A model generated the notes under the pieces. It worked only from the letters and a program-made list of their open reading frames with translations. It was not told where the DNA came from and searched no databases. A DNA stretch of 64,000 bases, taken from Chlorella sorokiniana (Eukaryota; Chlorophyta; Trebouxiophyceae; Chlorellales; Chlorellaceae). Below, piece by piece: positions 24,286 through 36,122 of this stretch (the stretch's first letter is position 1; every line of letters begins with the position of its first letter). The stretch is from NCBI GenBank assembly GCA_025917655.1, contig CP084609.1:62001-126000 (forward strand). The letters are read 5' to 3'. A program made the translations under genes and the position numbers.

Positions 24286-27200
24286 CTAGACCGAGGGCAT
24301 GGCCCCAGCCGCCATCACAGCCAGCCGCCGCCGCTGCCGCTCAAGCGCCGCGCTGTGGGGGTGGGCGGCGGCGGCGGCGGCCGCTAGCTCCGCCGCCGCT
24401 GCGGGGAGACTGCAGCCGCTAGGATGATCGCCTGTGTGCGGTGGGGGCGGCGTAGGAAGCGCAGAGCTTGCTTGCAGCGGAGACAACAATGCAGCAGGGG
24501 GAAGTAGCCACAACAACCGGGCGGCAGCACGCAAGCACCCCCCTTCCTGCCACCCCCATACACACACACACCACACACACACACCACCACCACCAAACAC
24601 CCACACCCACCAGATCCCACAGCTCGGCGGCGGCGGGCGGCTCGCTGGAGAGCAGGGCGGTGGCGGCCGCCGGCAGCGCCCAGCTCAGCTCGGGGCAGCG
24701 CCACAGCGCCGCCTGCCCCTGCTGCTGCTGCTGCTGCTGGTGCGTGGAGGCAGCGGCGGCGGCGATGGCGGCGGCTAGCGCCGCCGCCGCCGCGCCGGGG
24801 CTGCAGCAGGGCAGCAGGCCCTCCAGCAGCGCCGCCCGGCAGCGCTGGGGAGCGCCGCCAGCAGCGCCCGGCGGCGGCAGCAAGCCGGGCGGCGGCGTGG
24901 GCGGCGGCGCCGCGGCGGCCGCCGCCAGCGGGTCTCGCCCAGCCGGGCGGCGCCAGCGGCGGCGGCCAGACCAAAGCCTGCGCCGGCAGCTGCGCCGCGG
25001 CAGCCAGCAGGCCGCGCAGCGCTGCCGCTTCGCCCGCGGCATCCCGCCGCCCGCCGCCGCCACCAGCTGCAGCGCCGCCGCCTCCTGCCGCACGCGGGCG
25101 GCCAGCTGGCCGCCGCCGCCGACCGCCGCCTCCACCGCCGCCGCCAGCAGCGCGGGATTCAGCGCCGGCGGCGGCAGCTGCCCCGCCTCTGCATCCCCCT
25201 CCTCCCCCCCCCCCCCCCGCCCTCTTCCGCCGCCGCCGCCGCCAGCAGCGCGGCGTGCAGCGCGGCGCACAGCGGCGCAAACGCCGCCGCCCGCCGCGTC
25301 TGCCCCCCCCCTCCAGCCTCTGTGATCGCCGGCAGCGGCAGCGGCGCGGCATACGCCACCAGCAGGCCGTCTGCGATGACGGGGCAGGGGGCGGAGCGGC
25401 AGGCGGCGAATGCCTCCTGGATGCTGCGGCCGCTGGGGAGGGCCACGCCGCCGCCGGTTCCTGCACAGGCGGTGGAGGCGGGCGGGCGCATGTGTGTGGG
25501 CGTTTGGGGGCGAGGGACGCGTGTGTGTGTGGTGGGGGCGATGGTCGGGTTGGGGGAAGAGGGTGGAAGAAAAAGGAGGCCAGCAAGCGGAAAGAGACCC
25601 GTTGAGGGGCAGGAGGGGCAGCGGCAGGAGGGGCAGCAGGATGCACAAAACATAAGGTGGATGCAGACAGGCCGAGGCAGGCAGGAGAGCCGGCGAAAGG
25701 GAGGGCACAGGGACAGCATGAAGCACAGGACAGAGCAGGCAAGATAAAAGATGACTCGACAACCTGCCACCCCTGCCCAGCCACCCACCCGCGCATAGCC
25801 CACCGCCCAGCAGCGCAGCAGCTTGGCGGCGGCGGCCGCTGCGCCGACGCGGCCGCTGCCCGCCACCGCCGCCGCCAGCGCCGCCGCCGCCGCGGGGTGC
25901 AGCCGGCCGTGCAGGCAGAGCAAGAGGGCGGGGCTGCGGCTGCGGCGGGCGGCGCTTTTCTGAGAAGTCGCTGCCGCCGCCGCCGCGGCGGCAGACGCCG
26001 TCGCCGCTTCCAGCACCACTGCTTGCAGAAGCGCCACTAGCTCTGCCGCCGCCGAATCGTCGCCGCTGAGGCTGCCGGGCGCATCGGCCTGCTGCCGCTG
26101 CTGTTCCGCTGCGCTGCGCTGCTGCTGCTGCCGCTGCGACGCAGCGCCGTCGCCGCCCTGCCCGCTCTGCTGCTGCTGCTGCCGCCGCTGCCGCCCCTCC
26201 AGGCCCCAGCACTGCTTCAGGGCTTTGAAGGCGGCGTGGTGGCGGGGGCGCAGGCCGCCGCCCAAACCGTTCTCCGCCTGCTGGCAGCGCATCGCCGCCG
26301 CCAGCAGCGAGCCCCCGCCGCCATCTGCGCAGCAGCCCTCCAGCCGCAGGATCGCCAGGGCCATGGCGGCCTGAGCGGCCGCCAGCGCGGCAGGCTGGGA
26401 CGATTGCTGGCGGTTGTAAGCGGCGGCGGCGGCGGCGCGCGCGCCGCCGCCGCCACTTCCAAGCTGTTGTCTCGTTCGGATGGCAGCCAGGCCTGTGGGC
26501 CGAAGCCCAGCAGCCCAAGAGCTTCGGCACCCCCAGCCAGAGAGGCGCGGGCGGCGGCGGCGCCGCCGCCGCTGACGCCCGCCGCCGCCGCCGCCGCCGG
26601 CCAGCCGGCCAGCACGTCTGGCAGCGCCTGCCGCCGCCCCAGGCGGTGCTCCGCGCCTGGCGGCAGCCGCCGGTGGGCCGCCGCGAAAGCGCAGCAGATG
26701 CTGAGGGTGGCCATCAGGCGGGGTGGGGCGCCGTTGCCGCCAGCAGCGCCGCCTTGCTGCGCGCAACCAGCCCGCCGCCGGTGCCGCCGCCGCCCTCGGA
26801 GCCGTCTTCGGCCGCCGCCCAGCGGTGCAGCGCTTCCGTCGCTTCGGGGCAGTCGGCGGCGCACAGCAGGCGCAGCAGGCGAAGCGCGAGGTCCAGCGCC
26901 GCCGCCGCCTGGCCCTCCGAGCGCCGCCCCTTCGCCGCCGCCGCCGCCGCCGCCGCCCGCTGCCGCGGCGGCGCTGGCTTCCCCTCCTGCCGCCCCGCCG
27001 GGCCGGCCGCAGCAGCGCAACCACGCCCCGCTGCAGCGCGGCGGCGGCGTCCTGCCAGCGGGGCGCGCGGGCCGCCGCCACCAGCCACAGGCGGTAGCTG
27101 TGAGGCGCAAACTGGGCCGCAGACTCAACCATCATGTCGGCGGCGGCGCCTGCAGCAGCAGCAGCGAACAGACATGAGGGGGCGGGCGGGCGGGCTAAAA

Positions 27201-30095
27201 TGGGGCGGACATGCGAGTTCGAGCGTAAGTCCCCCTGTGTGTTGGCGGAAACAGACTGTGGAAAGCAACCGCGATGGGGCGACGCAGCGGCAGGGTGCAT
27301 GCAGCCAGGCTGGAAGGGTGGCACCAAGAAAGGGTTTTGGAAGTACAAGCAGCGGCAGCGGGGGCGGCGGCACGCACCGGGCTGTTGGCAGTACAGGTGC
27401 AGGTACAGCGGCCACAGCGTCGCGCTGTGCCTGCGGGTGACAGGGGGCGGGTAGGGATGTGAAGCGCGGATCAATGTCAGGCAGCAGCCTTGCCTGGCTG
27501 CATTCCAACCAGCTTCTGTGCACGACGGTGTCATGCAGCAGGCACGAAGTGCCTGCATCCGGCGCCCGGCCCCAGCCTGGAACGCTCAAGCGTGCGTACA
27601 CAGCCAGGGTCATTCACAACAGCAGACTGAGAACAGGCATAGTGCCAGCTGGACACAAAACACACACCCGCACACCCACTCACTCCAGACCATGCCTCCC
27701 CCACATACATCCAAACACAAACACACACTCGCTCACGTGTGCTGCTCTAAACCCCGCTTGAGCACTCGCAGGGCCGCCTCTCTCGCCGCTGCAGCGGGCC
27801 AGGGGGCAGCAATGTGGGAACGCGTGTGGCGGTGGTGGAGGGGGGTGATTGTGGGGGTCGGTGGCCGGGCGTGGGAGGTGCAGGGCGGAGCAGCAGCGAG
27901 GGAGCAGCAATGCGTTTCAGCCGCGACAGGGCGCTTGGGGTGCTAAGAAAGAAGGCTGTTCTCGTCGGCTGGCTGGCACTGGGCACAGGAGCGAGGCTTG
28001 CCGCACACCAAATCGCAAGCGCCGGCTGCCTGGCAAGGTGCAAGGTGGCAGAGGGAGGGCGGAGGGGAGGGGGAAGAGCAAGAAGGGCCTTGCCTGGTGC
28101 GAGGCCGCCGCCGCCGCCGCCGCTGTCGTCGCCGCCGCCACGCTGAGCCTCCAGCGCCGATCGCACAGCATAGGCCAGCCAGACCTCTTCCCGCCGCTCC
28201 CCCGCCCGGCAGTCTTGCAGCAGCTGCTCGTACTGCTGCTGCCAGTAGCTGTACTGCTGTTGCGCCGACGCCGCGCCGCCGTGCAGCGCGGGAGGAGCGG
28301 CGGTGGCGGCGGCAAAGGCCGGCTGGATGGCGCCAAAGTAGCGGCCGTCGGCGGCGGCGGCTGCATCACCCGGCTGCCCCTGCGGTGGCAGCGGCGGCTG
28401 CTGCGATAGGGCCGCCGCATGCTCGCCGGGCAGCAGCGCGCGTTGTAGGGCCGGTGGCGGCCCGCCAACAGCGGCGGCGGCAACCGCCGAAGGAGGTTCC
28501 AGCACAGCCGCCGCGCGCCAGCAGCAGCGAGGTGAGGGGGCGGGGCGGCCTCAAGGAGCCGCGCTGCCGCCGCTCGCCCGCCGCAACCACCAGCTGGTCC
28601 GCATCGGCGGTACGGTACTGCGGCAGTCGCTGCTCCAGGGCCAGCTGCCGCACAGCTTCCTCGGCCACCCGCGGCCGCTTGGGCGCCAGCGGCGGCGCCG
28701 CCACCGCCGCCCCAGCCGCCGCCGCCGCGAACGCCGCCTGCTGCGCCTCCAGAAGGGTCTGCAGGCGCCGCTGCTCAGCCGACAGCCCCCTGGCTGCTGC
28801 TGCTGGCCACCCTGCGACTGCTGCTGCTGCTGCGCATGCGGGAAGGGCTCCTCCCGATCGGCCGCCATCTGGTACCTGCAGCGCAGCAAGGGAAGCGTGG
28901 AGAGCTGACGACGCCAGGGCAGTAGCGACAAGAATAAAAGTGTTCGTTGGTAGACAGCCGGGTGCAGCGGGCGTTCAGCAAACTGGCATCCTCCTTACCC
29001 AGACCGCACACCCACACCCACCATCCAGCCAACCCCCTTGCCTCCACTCCTGACCCCCACACCCCTTCCCCCTCCCCGCACCTGCACCCGCTGTCCCTGC
29101 AGCTTCCTCGCAGCTCCCATGGGCACAACGGCCAGTCGAGCGACAGCGGTACCGTCGCAGCACCGCCCCCGATGCCTCTCTGCGCAGCAGCGCCGGCGCG
29201 GCCAGGACAGCCAGCAGGGCGTTGCCGCCGCCGCCGGCCAGCGCGGCGGCGGCGCCCGCCGGAAGCGAAAGCTGCGGGCGGTGCTGCTGCGACGGCTGCT
29301 GAGGTGGCGGCGAGCAGGCAGGCGTCCAGCTCAGCCAGCAGGGCTTCCTGGGCCGCCAGCTGGCGGTCCAGCAGCCAGGGCGGCACCGTCGGCTGCGCGG
29401 CTTGCGGCTGAGGGGACGGTACCGCTGCCGCCTGCTGCCCCTGCTGCCCCTCCTTCCTCTGCTGCAACGGCTGGCGCTGCTGCTCGCCCGAGCGTTGCGG
29501 CGTCGGCTGCCCCTGCTGCCTCTGCTGCTGCGGCAGCCCTCGGAACCTCGCTGGGCGGTTGGCGGCAGCCCCCAGCAGCCCCCACCCGCCGCCTGCAGCT
29601 GCTGCTGCGCCGCCGCCACCCCCGCAGCGGTCTTGCTGGGTGCTGCCGCCGCCGGCGTGGCGAACACGGGGAGATGGCGGCCGCCACCGCCGCTGCCGCG
29701 GGCGGGGCTGCCGCCGCGCGCTGCTGCAGCGCCGAGGGGCGGGTGGGCTGCCGCTGCAGGCGCCAGGTCAGCATAGCTGGGGAGGGGCGAGCGGCGGCTG
29801 CGCTGGCTGCCGCTGCGCCGCTCGCACGGACCCGGCGCCGCCGCCTGGCGACCGCTTGCGGAAGCAGAGACCGCCTGCCGCCCCGCTGCTGCTGCTGCTG
29901 CCGCTGCGGGTCTTGCGGCCGTGCCTCCTGCCTCGCCCGCTGCGCTACGGCAGCGCTGGCGGCGGCGGCGGCGGGGGCGGCGGGGGCGGCGCCGCCGCCG
30001 GCGCCAACTGCGGCGTGAGCATCAGCCTCACCCGGTCGCCGCCGCTGGGCAGCAGCACAACACGCACGCCGCCCGCTTCTCCCTGCCCGGGCCGC

Positions 30096-30130
<35 letters not shown>

Positions 30131-33100
30131 AGATGGCACTCCGCGCTGTGCCTGCTGCGTCTGCTGCGCCTGCTGCACGGACAGCTGCTGCTGCACCGCG
30201 GCGGCGGCGTATTTGAAGGCAGCCGAGGTGCGGGCGGTGTCGACGGCGGCGGCGGCTGCATGCACCGACGTCGCCGCAGCGGCGGCGGCGGCCAGCAGCG
30301 GCTGGGGGGCCTGCTGTGGCCTGGAGGCGGCGGCAGGCGGCGGCTGCTGAGCTGGGCTGGGGGAGGGAGAGGGCGCCGCCGCCTGCGGCTGCGCTGCCTG
30401 CGCCGCAGCGGCAGCCGCGGGGGCAGCCACCTCAGCAGCGGCCTCCGGGCGAGGGCGGCTCGCCGCAGCGTCGGCGGCGGCGGAGCGGCGGCCGCCCTCG
30501 CCGCCACATGCTTCTGCCAAGGGGCGCTGCTGCGCGCGCGGCGGCCGGCGGCGGGTTGCGAGCGGCGGCGGGCGCCGCGGGCGGCGCGCTGCCGCCGACG
30601 GCGGCCGTGCCAGCAGCCGGGTCGGCGGACGGTGCTGCACCAGACCCGCTGGCCTTGCTTCCGGCTGCAGCGGCCGAGGCGCCGCCGCCGCTCTTTGATG
30701 CTGGGCCCGCCTGGCGGCTGGCAGGGCGCAGGCTGAAGCGAACAGGCTCGGCGGCGGCGGCCGGCGGCTGCTGCTCACGCCGCGGCTGCTGCGGCTGCTG
30801 TGCCTGCTGCTCTCCCTGCTGCTGCCGCCCTTGCTGCTGCACCCCAGGCGGCGGCTGCTCCCGCGCTGCAGCCCGGCCGTCGCCTGCTGGGCTGGCGCCG
30901 CCGCTGCCGCCTGCTGCGTGGCGCCAGCCTGCCCCTTGGGCGCCGCAGCCGCAGCACGATCCCATCTGCTGCCAGCAGCTGGCAGCGCCGCAGGGCGCGG
31001 GCCGGGCGCCGGCGGCGGCCGGCGGGGCTGCATCAACGGGACTGGCGGCGGCGGCAACGCGCCAGGCTGTCCATTTCGCGCGGTTCGCGGAGCGGTCCAG
31101 CTTCAGCACGGCTTCCTCCTGCATCGCCTGCGCAGCGCAAGCGGGCAGCCACGGGGCAGCTGTCAAGCCGGGAAGGGAGGCCCCTGCCCGCATGCACCGA
31201 GCTGTTGGCAAGCATTGCAGCGCAGCCGCCCGCTGAACATCAAGCGGGAGCTTGTCAGGCGAGGCCCATACAATTCTGCTGCAAGCTCAGGAAGCGGCGC
31301 CAGTGCAGTACCGCCGCTCTCCTCACCAGCAGCAGCTCGGAGAAGGGCGACGCCAGCTGGCGGCGGAAGCTGGGCTCCAGCTCCTGCACCGAGAATCCAG
31401 TGGGAAGGTGGCGGTACCGCAGTAAGAAAACAAACCAGCAGTCTGGCAGGATCATGCTGCGTTGACATTCAAAGCACCAGTAGCATGTGTGGCGGGGCTC
31501 AGAGCGGCAAGGGACGAAGCCGGTGTGTCAGCATCGAGCCATAACTGCGGCCTGGCCCCGCAGCTGCCGCACATTGCAATGGCCCAGAAGACTAACAACA
31601 GGCGGCACCTCAGACGGGCAGCATCGCTTATGCCGCCCCGCTCTGCCAGCGAGCGCGGCAGGCTCTGTCAGCACGAGCACAGCTGGGCGGCCCTGGGCAG
31701 CAGCAGCGCTGACCATCACAAGCAGGCGCCCGGCTTTGCGGCAGCTCAGGGCCAGCTATCCCAGGGGCAGCTTTCCCAGGTGCAGCTTCCCCAGGGGCAG
31801 CTTCTCACCAGCATCGCGTCTTCTATGCGGTACGCCGAGAAGGGCAGGTGGTACCGGCGGCAGCAGCGGCGCAGAGCCCGCGCGAACAGCGCCCGCAGCC
31901 TGCGACAGGGGGACGGTGCGTGTGGGTAACGCTCTAGTGAACTCTGGAAATGAAAGCCACAACCCCGCACCCGGCGCCCCAGCTGGAGACAGGCCCCGCT
32001 GCCCAAAACACCACTCCCAACACCTCACAACCGCTGCCCGGTGGCACGCGCAGCCCAGCCCCTGCCCCCAACTGCGGCTCCTGCACACAGCCGACAGAGC
32101 GGCGCTCACCCTGCTGGGATGGTCAGAGGGGAGCGCGCCCTGGGCTCCCTGCCCGCTGGCCTCCCGCTGCCCGCGGGAGGGACGGCGGCGGGTGACGCAA
32201 CCACAGCCACAGCCGCAGCATCGGGGTGGAGGAGCGGCGGCGGGGCTGCTTCCCAGCGGCCGGTACCCGCCCACGGCTGCGGCTGCCGCTGAGCTGCGGC
32301 TGCTGGAAGAGCTTGAAGAGTCGCTGCCGCTGCTGCTGGAGCTGCTGCTGCTGCTGCTGCTGCTGCGGGCCCTGCCTTTGGCGTCGGCCCTGCCGCGCGG
32401 GGCGGCGAGCGCCGCCGCGAAGCGCCTGCTGCAACCGCCCCGCTGCGTTCCGGGCTGCGGCGGCGCGGACGCTGCGCGGCGCCACGCGCCGGCCCCGGGC
32501 TGCCGCTGCGGCCGCGCGCCGGCGCGCGGCCGGGAAGCTGGTTGCGGAGAGGGGCGCGGAGAGGGGCGCGGAGAGGGGCGTGGCCGCTTGCCAGGGGTGG
32601 CCTGCCGGTCAGAGGCAGCGCGCTGCTTCTTGGCAGGGGAGGCCGCGGCGGCGGCGGCTGCTGGGGAGCGGGGTGGGGGCGCAGCCGCCGCGGAGGCGGC
32701 TGCAGGGCGCCGCTCGCTTGGCCCCTGCACCCCTGCCTGCTGCCGCTCTTCCAGCTGCCCCTCTGGAGGCCGCGGCTGCTGCTGCGCCGCCCGCTCCTGC
32801 TGCGCATGCTCAGGCAGTTGCGCCTGCTGCGCAGGCTGCTGCGCCTGCTGTGCATGCTGCTGCGGTTGTGGGTGCTGCGCATGCTGCGCCTGCGGTGCAG
32901 GCCGTTGCACGCTCCCCTGCTGCTGCGCCTGCTGAACTTCTTGTGGCTCCCGCGGCTGCGTCGGCCGCTGCTGGCGCAACTGCGCCTCTGGCAGCCGCTG
33001 CCGCTCTGCCAGCGACTGCCCATCGGGCGGCAGGGCGGCGCCGCCATGGGAGGAAGGTAGCGCCAGCTGCGGCGGCAGCGCAGCGTTGGGCGCGAGGTGC

Positions 33101-34600
33101 CCCGCGCTGCTGCCGCCAGCGCCGCCAGCTGCAGGCGCCGGGTGTCGGCCGCCGCTGCGGCGGCGGCCGCTGCTGCTGCTTCTGACGCTGGTGCCGCCGC
33201 GGAAGGGGCGGCGCTGGGTGCAGGCAGCGCCAGCAGCGGAGCTTCCAGCTGCTGAGCCCACTCTGCCTCTTCCTCCCCTCCTTCCACCTCTGAAGCAGCC
33301 GCTGCTGCGCCGTCGAGCGCACCGCCCGCCGCCAGCTGCGCGCGCAGCTGCCGCTCCCGGTCCCGCAGCCGCCCCACTCCGCCGCCGTGTCGGTCAGCAG
33401 CTGGCGCAGCACCTCGCCCGCGCAGGCGCAGCCGCCGCCGCTGGGCCTGCGAGGATGCGCAGGCAGCGCTGTCGGTGCCCGCTGATCTCCGCGCCGGCCG
33501 CTCGCACACAAGCGAGCGGCAGCGGCTTGGGAAGCATCCGCTCATGCGGGGGCCAGCGGTGGGGCCAGACAGCGAGTGAAAGCGCGAGCGGCAGGCTCTG
33601 GCTGGACCCTCCAACTGAAGCTGCGCTCCCACAGATTGATGGAGAGGAAGCTGGTGACTGGGCGGCCGGATTGCATGGTTCAGGCCAACCAAAGCAACAA
33701 CTGATCACACCTGCACGGCCGCCAGCTCCGCCGCCGCCGCACTGCGGTCTGTTGCCGCCGTCGCCGCTTGCGGCTCAGTCTGCAGAGAAACATTGGCAAG
33801 AAGGCAAAAGAGCTGGTTTACCATACTTTCTGTGAGTGCATGTGCGCGTCGTTCCAGGGGGAGGCGCGGGTGGCGGCGGGCAGAGCCGCAGCGTCAGAGC
33901 GGTGGCGGCGGCTGCACTTGATAAAGACATTGAGGCTCGCAAACTCTTCTGTAAGCAATGGAGGCAGGGAAGGTGCTGAAAAGCAGAGGAGGGCGGCCTC
34001 ACGTGGACGGTTGCCAGCTCAGCAGGCGCCGCCGCCGCCGCTTGCTGCCGCTCCGCGGGCAGCAGGGACTGCAGGAGGCCTGGGGGCAGCAGCGGTGCGC
34101 CGCCGCTGTCTGTGGGACGAGGGGCGTGAATGGAGGCAGCAGCGGCGGCGGCGCGCGGGTCGCCGGCTGGCGGCGGCGGCAGCGGGCTAGCGGGGTCGGG
34201 TGGCGGCGGCATGCCGGCAGACGCCGCCACGGAGGCCGGGAGGCGCCCGCGCTGCCCCCGGCCGCTTGACGCTGCAGCAACGGAGGCCGCAGGAGGGGGC
34301 GCGGGCTCGGGCCGCCGCCGCCGCCGCCGCCGCGCGCGCCGCCGCCAGAGCCTCTGCAGCCTCCTGTTGCTGTTGCGGCGGCGGGGGAGGCTCGATGCAT
34401 CGGGCCGGCCTGGGCTACCAGCCGCCGCCCGCCCCGTGCTCAGCGCTGTGGCTGCTGCGGGTGCTGCGGCGGCAACCGGCGGCGCTGTCGCCGCCGGCCG
34501 CCCCACAGACTGGCGGGAGGGCGGCCGCGGCGGCTCGCCGCCCGCTGGCGCAGGCCGCTGTCCCGGCTGCGACCGCTGCTGAGCCTGCGCGGGTTGCTGC

Positions 34601-34635
<35 letters not shown>

Positions 34636-36122
34636 CTGCTGCTGCTGCTGCTGCTGCTGCTGCCGCTGCCGGGGCTCCCCGGGTGACATCTGCCGAGGCT
34701 GCTGGTTCGCCGGCCGCGCCGCACCCGCCGCAGCGGCTTTTTGTTTCTTGGGCCCTTGCCCCTCCGCTGCCGCTTGCGCTCGTCGCTGCTCCTCCGACGC
34801 ATGCGTGGCGGCGGCCGCCCGCTGCCGCGCCTCTGCCGCCGCCGCCGCAGCAGGCAGGGGGCCGCGACTGCGGCGGCGGCGCCGCTGCCGCCAATCGCAG
34901 CAGCCGCATTCGGCTGTAAAGAGTTGAGGAAGGCGGCGGCAGCGGCGGCCGCGCTCTCCCGGGCCTGCCCCTGCTGGCGCCGAGGCGGCGCTGCGGCGGC
35001 GGCACCGCCACCTTGGACGCTGGGCAGCTTCAGCTGGAGCTGCGGGGGTGGAGGTGGGGGTCAAGGGGGCATGCTGGGGCTGCCAACTGATTCAGAAGGA
35101 GAGAACGAGAAGGTAGCAAGAACCTGGGCGAACTGCCTCGACCAGCTCCTCAGCCTGAGCGCCGCCGCTGCAATCAATGTGGGCAGCTGCTGCCGTCGCC
35201 CTGGACGCATGCTGCTGTCCCTTGCTCATGTAAGTGGTGGTGTATGTTATGCATGCAAACTTGTTGGACACAAAACTGCAGGTCATGGTTTCCGTCCCAC
35301 ATGTCGGCTGCCAGCTTTAGGTACTCATTGATCATGATGTCGCACGGCCTGCGCTGCATGTTTCATGATCAATGACCACCTAAAGCTGGCAGCAGACATC
35401 TGGGACGGAAACCACGACCTGCAGTTTTGTGTTCAACAAGTTTGCATGCATAACATACACCACCACTTACATGAGCAAGGGACAGCAGCATGCGTCCAGG
35501 GCCATGGAAGCAGCTGCCCACATTGCTTGCGCAGGCGGCTGCAGCGGCGGCAGCCCCGCCTCACGGCCAGTGCTGGCCAGCACCCACCTGGCTGTTCTTC
35601 TGCTCGATTGCCGCACGCAGGCGATCCATCTGCGGGCAAATGCAGCAGGGATAATGTGTGAACATGGTTTTTTTGGGGGGGCATGGCTGGGGCGGTCGCT
35701 TGGCTTGCGCACATCAGTCCCAGGATGGGGGTTGTCTGCCTCGCTGGTTTGCCTCGCTGCTCGCGCCCCCAAAGCGGGCGTGCAGCTGTCAGCCCGGCGC
35801 GTTGGAGCGAAGCGCGACAATGCAAGGCGCGTCCTCTCTTTCCTGCCCCGCCAGCCAGCCCACTTGCCTGCGCCAACAGCGTCGCTTGCTTGTCGAGCGT
35901 GGGCCCGGCGGCGGCGCCGCCGCCGTTGCTCGCCGCCTTTGCTGCTCCAGCCGTTTCAGGGTCAGCCGCATGCTCTGGATAGCGCGCAGCATGTCGGCAG
36001 GCTTGCCGTTGCCAGCAGAGGCAGCCTCGGCTGCGCCCGTCGGCGCAGACAGCGTGCGAGCAGGGGCCGGGGGCGGCGCCGCTGTCGTCGGCATCGAAGT
36101 CGATGACGATGCGAGGCTGCAT
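24286..36122 (-). CDS. ZFC3H1: ZFC3H1-like nuclear RNA-exosome adaptor (zf-C3H1 and HAT repeats)
   Basis: Start ATG at 36122 gives MQPRIVIDFDADDSG, the acidic start typical of plant ZFC3H1 homologues; exon 1 is 36122-35868, exon 2 35629-35588 (MDRLRAAIEQKNSQ). A very long Gln/Ala/Arg-rich, disordered region follows (35.0-29.2 kb) with small folded patches (RYHLPFSAYRIEDAML, 31.8 kb; LPTGFSVQELEPSFRRQL, 31.4 kb). The zinc finger is at 29140-29092 joined to 28875: LCPWELRGSCRDSGCRYQ, i.e. C-x7-C-x4-C-x3 and then Met in place of His in the sequence as given. The C-terminal part has HAT/TPR-like helices: REEVWLAYAVRSALEAQRG, ALRVLKRGLEQH, SATLWPLYLHLYCQQPG (27430-27378) and APHSYRLWLVAAARAPRW. 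Stop at 24286 (AMPSV). In animals and fission yeast such proteins link MTR4-type helicases to nuclear poly(A) RNA decay. Reading frame breaks occur at several G/C runs. Confidence 0.75.
35176..35524. repeat. Long inverted repeat (hairpin) in intron 2 of the ZFC3H1-like gene
   Basis: Left arm 35176-35337 and right arm 35363-35524 are reverse complements over about 162 bp with roughly nine mismatches, separated by a 25-bp loop. The hairpin fills most of the intron between 35588 and 35167. Each arm contains a good donor-like GTAAGT after CTTGCTCAT and a short open frame that appears on both strands. No transposase or clear target duplication was seen. It could be a MITE or foldback element, or a local inverted duplication. 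Confidence 0.9.

Noticed and set aside
24419-27558. Two very long overlapping open frames on the minus strand (703 and 799 codons).
   Set aside because: At this GC content stops are rare in several frames at once. Both span clear splice sites (27430, 27378, 27737) and mix real and shadow coding, so neither is a single exon.
35174-35661. Open frames on both strands with near-identical proteins around 35.2-35.6 kb.
   Set aside because: They are the two arms of the inverted repeat read in opposite directions, not a gene family.
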